Source: Dehalococcoidia bacterium (GTDB taxonomy: Bacteria; Chloroflexota; Dehalococcoidia; Lucifugimonadales; UBA3495). Taken from it: a stretch of 64,000 nt of DNA. The stretch lies in assembly GCA_022827095.1 (NCBI GenBank), contig JAJDTP010000035.1, positions 83,951 through 147,950 on the forward strand. Reading direction: 5' to 3'. The notes under the pieces are model-generated. The model was given only the letters and a program-made list of their open reading frames with translations. It was not told where the DNA came from and searched no databases. A program made the position numbers and the translations under genes. Each line of letters starts with the position of its first letter. The first letter of the stretch is position 1. Below, in pieces: positions 59,048 to 64,000 of the stretch.

Positions 59048-61699
59048 ATGTCTACAGAGGTAGGCGGCAGACGCCTGACGCCGGTACGTCGGCAGTACCT
59101 GACCATCAAGCACTCGTACCCGGACGCCGTGGTGCTGTTCCGGATGGGCGATTTTTACGAGTGCTTCGACGATGATGCGCATACGCTTTCTTCGGCGCTG
59201 GAAATCGCGCTGACCTCCCGGATGATGGGCAAGGATACCCGGGTCCCCATGGCCGGGGTGCCCGCCGTTTCCCTGGAATCCAACTTGGCGAGACTCATCA
59301 AGCAGGGGCACAAGGTCGCGATCTGCGAGCAACTCAGCGACCCGGCGACCTCCAAAGGGTTGGTCGAACGGGGAGTCGTTCGCGTAGTGACTCCGGGTAC
59401 CGTCATCGAGGCGGCGCTGCTGGACAACCGAGCCAACAACTACCTGGCCGCGGTGTGTCTCGGCAACGACCGAGCCGGTTTGGCCTATGTAGACGTCACC
59501 ACCGGCGAGTTCGCCCTGTGCCAGATGACGGGAGACCTGTTGACCCTGGAGTTGGCCCGGCTACAGCCGTCGGAGATCCTGGTCCCCGAACGCGAGGAGT
59601 TTCAGGACTCGGTCGCTGGCCAGGGCGGAATTGGCGACGCCATAACCATCAACGAGTTGTCCAACGCGGCTTTCAGCCTCGAATCGGCGCAGCGAACCCT
59701 ACGGGAATACTACGAGGTGCTGTCGCTGGAGGCATACGGGCTGGAAACCAACGGAGCGCCGACCGAGCCGCTGGCAGTGCGGGCTGCCGGGGCGATCCTG
59801 GAGTATCTGAAATACACGTGGCAGGGTGAACGGCCGGGCTTGTCCGCGCCAATCCTGTACAGCACGGCTTCGTATATGACTCTGGACCCGCAAACCCGTC
59901 GGAACCTGGAGCTGTTTGCCGCCGGGAGATGGGACAGCAGCGATATGTCGCTGCTGAAAGCGTTGGACGGCTCCCGGACTCCCATGGGCGCGCGCCTGCT
60001 GCGCCGATGGCTGGGGCAGCCACTGCTGGACCTGGAGCGACTGGGACGACGGCTGGATGCGGTGCAGTTCTTCCACGATGACGCGTTCCGGCGCGATGAC
60101 GCGGCGTCTGCCCTGGCGCAGATTTCGGACCTGGAGCGCATACTCAGCCGCGTCCAGATGAGCACGGCAACACCCCGGGACCTTCTGGCGCTAAAGCGCA
60201 GCGTGGCGGCGGCGGCGGAGTTGGGTTCCATCTTCGGCCGGGATCAGGTCGAACAGGTCGCGTGGATCGGGGAAAGGCTGCGGCCCATCCCTGATTTGCT
60301 GGCGCTGATCGAAAATGCCATCGAGCCGGAACCGTCCGGTTCCGTGGGCGAGGGCGGAGTGATCCGGCCCGGGTTTTCGCCGGAACTGGACCGCACTCGC
60401 GGTTTGTCCAGGGACGCCCGGGGGTTCATCGCCGGGCTGGGATCGGAGGAACGGGAACGCACGGGAATACGCAACCTGAGGGTCGGCTTTAACCAGGTTT
60501 TCGGCTACTACATCGAGGTGAGCAACTCCAATCTCGAATCCGTGCCCGACCACTACCAGCGGCGGCAAACCCTTACGGGCGGCGAGCGATATATCACTCC
60601 CGAGCTCAAGGAGTTCGAACGCCAGGCGCTGGAGGCCCGTGAACAGCTCGAAGAACTCGAGCGCAGCCTGTACCGCCAGGTCTGCCGACAGATCGCCGAC
60701 CACGGCCCGGCGATATCCCGGCTGGCGTCCGCGATTGCCCGCGCCGACGTTTTCGTGGGTCTCGCCGACGTGGCGGTGCGGCATGGGTACGTGCGGCCGG
60801 AGTTGAACGACGGCGTGGCAATTCGCATCGCGGACGGCCGGCATCCGGTGGTGGAGCGAGTGCTGGGCGCCGGGTCGTTCGTGCCGAATGATGCGGCGCT
60901 GGATTCCGACGACGCCCAGATCATGCTCATCACCGGTCCCAACATGGCGGGTAAATCCACCTACATCCGGCAGGTCGCCATAATTGTGCTGATGGCCCAG
61001 GTGGGAAGCTTCGTGCCGGCGTCCTCGGCCTCCATCGGATTGGTGGACCGCATTTTTACTCGCGTTGGCCTGCAGGACGACCTGGCGACCGGGCAGTCAA
61101 CGTTCATGGTGGAGATGGTGGAAACCGCTGCCATCCTCCACCAGGCCTCCTGGCGCTCGCTGGTGGTTCTTGACGAGATTGGGCGGGGCACCAGCACCTA
61201 CGACGGTTTGTCCATCGCGCGGGCGGTGGTGGAGCACCTGCACAACAATCCCCGTCTTGGATGCAAGACGTTGTTCGCCACGCATTACCACGAGCTGACC
61301 GAACTTGCATCCACGCTGCCCGGCGTTCGCAACTACAGCGTGGCGGTGTCAGAGGAAGACGGCCGGATCGCGTTCCTGCGCCGGATTGTGCCGGGCGGGG
61401 CCGACCGGTCATACGGTGTGCACGTTGCGATGCTGGCGGGGATGCCGGCCTCGGTGGTGAGCCGGGCGCAGGAATTGCTCACGCATCTGGAGCAGGACCA
61501 CGGCTCAAGCGTTGCTTCGGGCCGGAGCGAAAGACGGAGGTTGAGCCCATCGCCGCAGTTGCCATTGCCCCTGTTCCCTTCCGGGAATGAACTCGTTGCC
61601 GAGGCTCTGTTGGAGATGGACGTGTCGAACCTCACACCACTCGAGGCGATAAACAAGCTGTACGAATTGCAGGAGCAAGCGCGCCGTCCCGAGGAATAA
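59048..61699 (+). CDS. mutS: DNA mismatch repair ATPase MutS
   Basis: 883 residues. Mismatch-binding F-x-E as F-Y-E in RMGDFYECFDDDA (residues 30-42); Walker A ITGPNMAGKSTYIRQVA; Walker B VVLDEIGRGTSTYDG; ATHYHELTEL, and the C-terminal helix-hairpin-helix part with LTPLEAINKLYELQ. It recognises mismatches; no mutL is in the window. Confidence 0.97.
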   Translation: MSTEVGGRRLTPVRRQYLTIKHSYPDAVVLFRMGDFYECFDDDAHTLSSALEIALTSRMMGKDTRVPMAGVPAVSLESNLARLIKQGHKVAICEQLSDPATSKGLVERGVVRVVTPGTVIEAALLDNRANNYLAAVCLGNDRAGLAYVDVTTGEFALCQMTGDLLTLELARLQPSEILVPEREEFQDSVAGQGGIGDAITINELSNAAFSLESAQRTLREYYEVLSLEAYGLETNGAPTEPLAVRAAGAILEYLKYTWQGERPGLSAPILYSTASYMTLDPQTRRNLELFAAGRWDSSDMSLLKALDGSRTPMGARLLRRWLGQPLLDLERLGRRLDAVQFFHDDAFRRDDAASALAQISDLERILSRVQMSTATPRDLLALKRSVAAAAELGSIFGRDQVEQVAWIGERLRPIPDLLALIENAIEPEPSGSVGEGGVIRPGFSPELDRTRGLSRDARGFIAGLGSEERERTGIRNLRVGFNQVFGYYIEVSNSNLESVPDHYQRRQTLTGGERYITPELKEFERQALEAREQLEELERSLYRQVCRQIADHGPAISRLASAIARADVFVGLADVAVRHGYVRPELNDGVAIRIADGRHPVVERVLGAGSFVPNDAALDSDDAQIMLITGPNMAGKSTYIRQVAIIVLMAQVGSFVPASSASIGLVDRIFTRVGLQDDLATGQSTFMVEMVETAAILHQASWRSLVVLDEIGRGTSTYDGLSIARAVVEHLHNNPRLGCKTLFATHYHELTELASTLPGVRNYSVAVSEEDGRIAFLRRIVPGGADRSYGVHVAMLAGMPASVVSRAQELLTHLEQDHGSSVASGRSERRRLSPSPQLPLPLFPSGNELVAEALLEMDVSNLTPLEAINKLYELQEQARRPEE

Positions 61700-61743
61700 C
61701 CTCCCGAAACGGTCAGCGGGCCCGGTTTCTGACCCGGCGATGA

Positions 61744-62445
61744 TCAGGCAGCGACCATAATTCCGGCCAGCGCCGCCAGATCCGGTACGGTCAGGTCAGG
61801 CTTCGCGTTGGTTGGCCTGGTCCCGCCACCACGGTCGGCCCGGTTGACCCAAACCGACCGGATCCCCAACCGGTTTGCCGGCTCAATGTCGTGGTACAGG
61901 CTCTCTCCAACATGGAGCCACCGCTCCTTGTCGACGGCCATAACGGTTTCCGCAAGTTCAAAGCTGAGAGAGTTTGGCTTGTACGCTTTGGCCTGCTGAG
62001 AGGTGACTATGGCATCGAATTCAACGCCCAACTCGCGAGCGGAGCCGGCAAACAGGTCGTCGTCCACATTGGAAATAATGGCCAGATTGTATCGCTGCTT
62101 GAGGATGTGGAGGGCTGGCCCGGCATCGGGGAAAACCGGCCAGTGGGGCAGCGAATCGGACAAACAGTCAATGTCGTCCTCGGCAACCTGGACGCCGACC
62201 CGATCACTGATCATGCGCATGACTTCACGCAGGACGACGCGGTATTCCTTGAATTCTCCCGAACTTTGCACCACCGGCTCTACGTCGGCGAACAATTCCA
62301 GTATTTCGGCGTTGGTCCTTTGGATCCCGCAGGATGCCAAGGAGTTCGACACCGCGGAGGAAATTCCGGTTTCCCAGTCAACCAGAGTTCCGTAGCAATC
62401 GAAACTCATCCATTCGATACCATTGAAATCTGCCACCGAAATCAC
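61744..62445 (-). CDS. HAD-superfamily, haloacid dehalogenase type II
   Basis: 233 residues. Motif I is MSFDCYGTLVDWETGI (nucleophilic Asp), motif II IISNVDDD, then AKAYKPNSLSFELA (Lys) and WLHVGESLYHDIEPANRLG (acidic motif III). It resembles L-2-haloacid dehalogenase; many relatives are phosphatases, so activity on halides is not guaranteed. Confidence 0.88.
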   Translation of the reverse strand: MISVADFNGIEWMSFDCYGTLVDWETGISSAVSNSLASCGIQRTNAEILELFADVEPVVQSSGEFKEYRVVLREVMRMISDRVGVQVAEDDIDCLSDSLPHWPVFPDAGPALHILKQRYNLAIISNVDDDLFAGSARELGVEFDAIVTSQQAKAYKPNSLSFELAETVMAVDKERWLHVGESLYHDIEPANRLGIRSVWVNRADRGGGTRPTNAKPDLTVPDLAALAGIMVAA

Positions 62446-62533
62446 CTGAAAGCTGGCAAAGCGTTAGAGTGGGCTCCCCATCACACGAAGAGGCTCGGGC
62501 CAGGGTACGTGGCGGGGAAGTGAGCGCGACCGA

Positions 62534-64000
62534 TTACGCGAACCATGGGCCGTACTCGCCCGGGCCAAATGGCAGAGATGCGAAAGTTGCGCTTCGGTTC
62601 GCGGCTGCAAATGGTGGGCCGGACTGGACGAAATCAAGAACCGGGGCCGATTCCGACGTAATCCCGTCCTGGGGCATGGGGATGGTGTACGTCAGAACCG
62701 CCTCGTCCTCAACGATCTCTATGCCCTGCACGAAGTTGCGGATGAGCGCCTTCCGCTCCGGAAACGTCCCTTCCTGGAACAACTCCCGAAAGTCGGCCAC
62801 GTACCCCTTGATCTCCTTCGACGTGGGCAACTCCGCCCGCCGCTGCTCCAACTGACTCGCGGCCTCCTCACGGGCGGCCGTGAGCTGGTCCTGGCGGCTC
62901 TTCAGGGCCAGGATGCGCGGCGACAGAACTTCCAGGGGCAACTGCTGGGTCTCCAGGGCCTGGTAGAGGTTCTCCAACCGGGTATCCACGTCGGATAGCT
63001 CGCTGTTGATGGCGGTCAGCCTGCCGTTCATCTCCCCGGCGATGTTGTCGATCTCCTCGGCCACCAGGGTCACCAGCTCGGTGATGGTCTCCTCGGTGAG
63101 AATCCGCTCCCTGACCTTCTCGATCACCAGGTCCTCCACCTTGGTGGCGTTCAGGTAGCGGGCGGTGCAGGCTCCGGCCCCTTCGCGGAACAGGCTGGAG
63201 CAGACGTAGTAGGCGAACTGGCCGCTCTTGGCTCCCTGGGCGGAGTAGGACTTGCCGCAGACACCGCAGCGCAAAAGACCACTCAGCAGGTACCGGCTCC
63301 CCGCCCTGGCGGGCCGCTGCACCGTGGGCGCCCGCTGGTGGAGTCCCTGCTGCACCAGGTCGAAGGTCTCCCGGGACACCAGGGCGGGCCAGGCGTTCTC
63401 CACCCGCACCGGGTCCCCCGCCTTCTCGTCCTTGCTATTCTGACCCCACACCGCCGTGCCGGTGTAGGCTTCGTTGGTCAACAGGTAGTGGATGACGTTC
63501 TTCTGCCAGCGTTTGCCCCGGTTGGTGATACCCCGCCCGTTCAGCTCCTTGCAGATTTCCGCCAGCCCGTTGCCTCTACGGGAACTATCGAATATCTCCC
63601 TGGCTATCGGAGCGGTGTCCGGGTCCACCTCCAGGGTGGGCCGGTCCTTCACCCCGTCGCTGACCTTGACTCGGGTGTAGCCGAAGGGGGCCTTGGAGCC
63701 CATGAAGAAGCCACGGGAAGCGGCCTCCCGCATCCCCCGCACAACCTCCTGCCCAAGATTCTCGCTGTAATATTCGTCCACCGACTCGATGATGCCCTCC
63801 AGCAGCCGGCCGGTGGCGTTGTCCTCGGCCTGCTCGGTGATGGACACCACGCGGATGCCCTTGCGCCGCAGCTGGGCTTTGAAGGCCACGGCGTGCTCCC
63901 GCTTCCTGGTGAAGCGGCTGAATTTCCAGACCAATATGACCTGGAAAGGGGATTGGGGCTTGCTGCCCTCGTCGATCATCTCCCGGAACTGGGGCCGGTC
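62534..64000 (-). CDS. Large serine recombinase, N-terminus outside window
   Basis: 488 residues visible; the frame is open at the right edge, so the catalytic Ser region is not seen. Present: VILVWKFSRFTRKREHAVAF, KGIRVVSITE, then GRLLEGIIESVDEYYSENL and the recombinase domain APFGYTRVKV, the zinc ribbon LLRCGVCGKSYSAQGAKS..CSSLFREGAGAC, and a coiled coil (about 340-400). It probably moves an integrative element located to the right. The last 25 residues look unlike the family. Confidence 0.9.
   Translation of the reverse strand, partial: DRPQFREMIDEGSKPQSPFQVILVWKFSRFTRKREHAVAFKAQLRRKGIRVVSITEQAEDNATGRLLEGIIESVDEYYSENLGQEVVRGMREAASRGFFMGSKAPFGYTRVKVSDGVKDRPTLEVDPDTAPIAREIFDSSRRGNGLAEICKELNGRGITNRGKRWQKNVIHYLLTNEAYTGTAVWGQNSKDEKAGDPVRVENAWPALVSRETFDLVQQGLHQRAPTVQRPARAGSRYLLSGLLRCGVCGKSYSAQGAKSGQFAYYVCSSLFREGAGACTARYLNATKVEDLVIEKVRERILTEETITELVTLVAEEIDNIAGEMNGRLTAINSELSDVDTRLENLYQALETQQLPLEVLSPRILALKSRQDQLTAAREEAASQLEQRRAELPTSKEIKGYVADFRELFQEGTFPERKALIRNFVQGIEIVEDEAVLTYTIPMPQDGITSESAPVLDFVQSGPPFAAANRSATFASLPFGPGEYGPWFA

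Noticed and set aside
62446..62533. Possible tRNA or att site next to the recombinase
   Set aside because: No cloverleaf can be drawn, and no direct repeat partner is in the window.

Overview
The window is GC-rich bacterial chromosome with short intergenic gaps and long co-directional operons. The gene content suggests a Chloroflexota bacterium, possibly Dehalococcoidia or SAR202-like. The pointers are a CaiB/BaiF CoA-transferase, LLM-type and DDN-type (probably F420-linked) oxidoreductases, UbiD/UbiX/UbiA/UbiE menaquinone-type genes, DUF502, a threonine synthase-NIL-MoaD trio, and a full hopanoid cluster. This placement is an inference from gene content, not from a marker gene tree. No rRNA and no CRISPR array are present. 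One tRNA (Thr, anticodon CGT) is visible.

Layout. 1-2.7 kb: the end of an NHL-repeat protein, a terminator, a small orphan gene with its own promoter, and an unusually ordered CoA-transferase. 3-9.7 kb (+): a fatty-acid/phospholipid operon (two hotdog dehydratases, plsX, fabG), an isocitrate-lyase-like enzyme, and a DUF2157/GDYXXLXY membrane pair. 9.7-24.1 kb (-): one long run read from a strong promoter at 24.07-24.10 kb. Its order is polyprenyl synthase, hpnH, hpnG, hpnA, shc, yjbQ, hpnC, hpnD, hpnE, class II aldolase, then an SDR-like protein, a nucleoside hydrolase and a phosphodiesterase. Together these lead from isoprenyl diphosphates through squalene and hopene to ribosylhopane-type extended hopanoids. 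24.3-26.6 kb (-): thrC, NIL domain, MoaD/ThiS, then tRNA-Thr. 26.8-32.3 kb: an HpaI-type aldolase, an unknown protein, a flavin halogenase-like monooxygenase, a VapBC-like pair, and a TPP enzyme. 32.3-33.5 kb: a decayed ISAs1-type insertion sequence with intact 19-bp terminal inverted repeats.

33.7-42.7 kb (+): a DDN-like oxidoreductase, a zinc-ribbon protein, a late menaquinone-type block (ubiD, ubiA, ubiX, a DHFR-like gene, ubiE), DUF502, gatB, secG and a SAM hydroxide adenosyltransferase. 42.7-46 kb (+): 2-oxoacid dehydrogenase E1 alpha and beta, split by a three-gene insert (two related small acidic proteins, the first frameshifted, and a retropepsin-like protease). 46-48.2 kb (+): a second NHL protein and an LLM oxidoreductase. 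48.3-51.4 kb (-): two divergent paralogues that look like FtsZ/tubulin-fold proteins with rewritten nucleotide loops. This pair is my best candidate for an undescribed system. 51.5-56.5 kb (-): a hydrolase, a tiny membrane protein, a protein with a P4-primase-like C-terminus, an alcohol dehydrogenase and a dihydropyrimidinase-type amidohydrolase. 56.7-61.7 kb: a YtxH-like protein, an enoyl-CoA hydratase, a cupin, an HTH protein, and mutS. 61.7-64 kb (-): a haloacid dehalogenase and the C-terminal part of a large serine recombinase that runs off the right edge.

Two dispersed repeat families are visible: a roughly 107-bp palindromic element (2.80 and 24.14 kb, opposite orientations) and a REP-like family (13.24, 13.30 and 33.56 kb).
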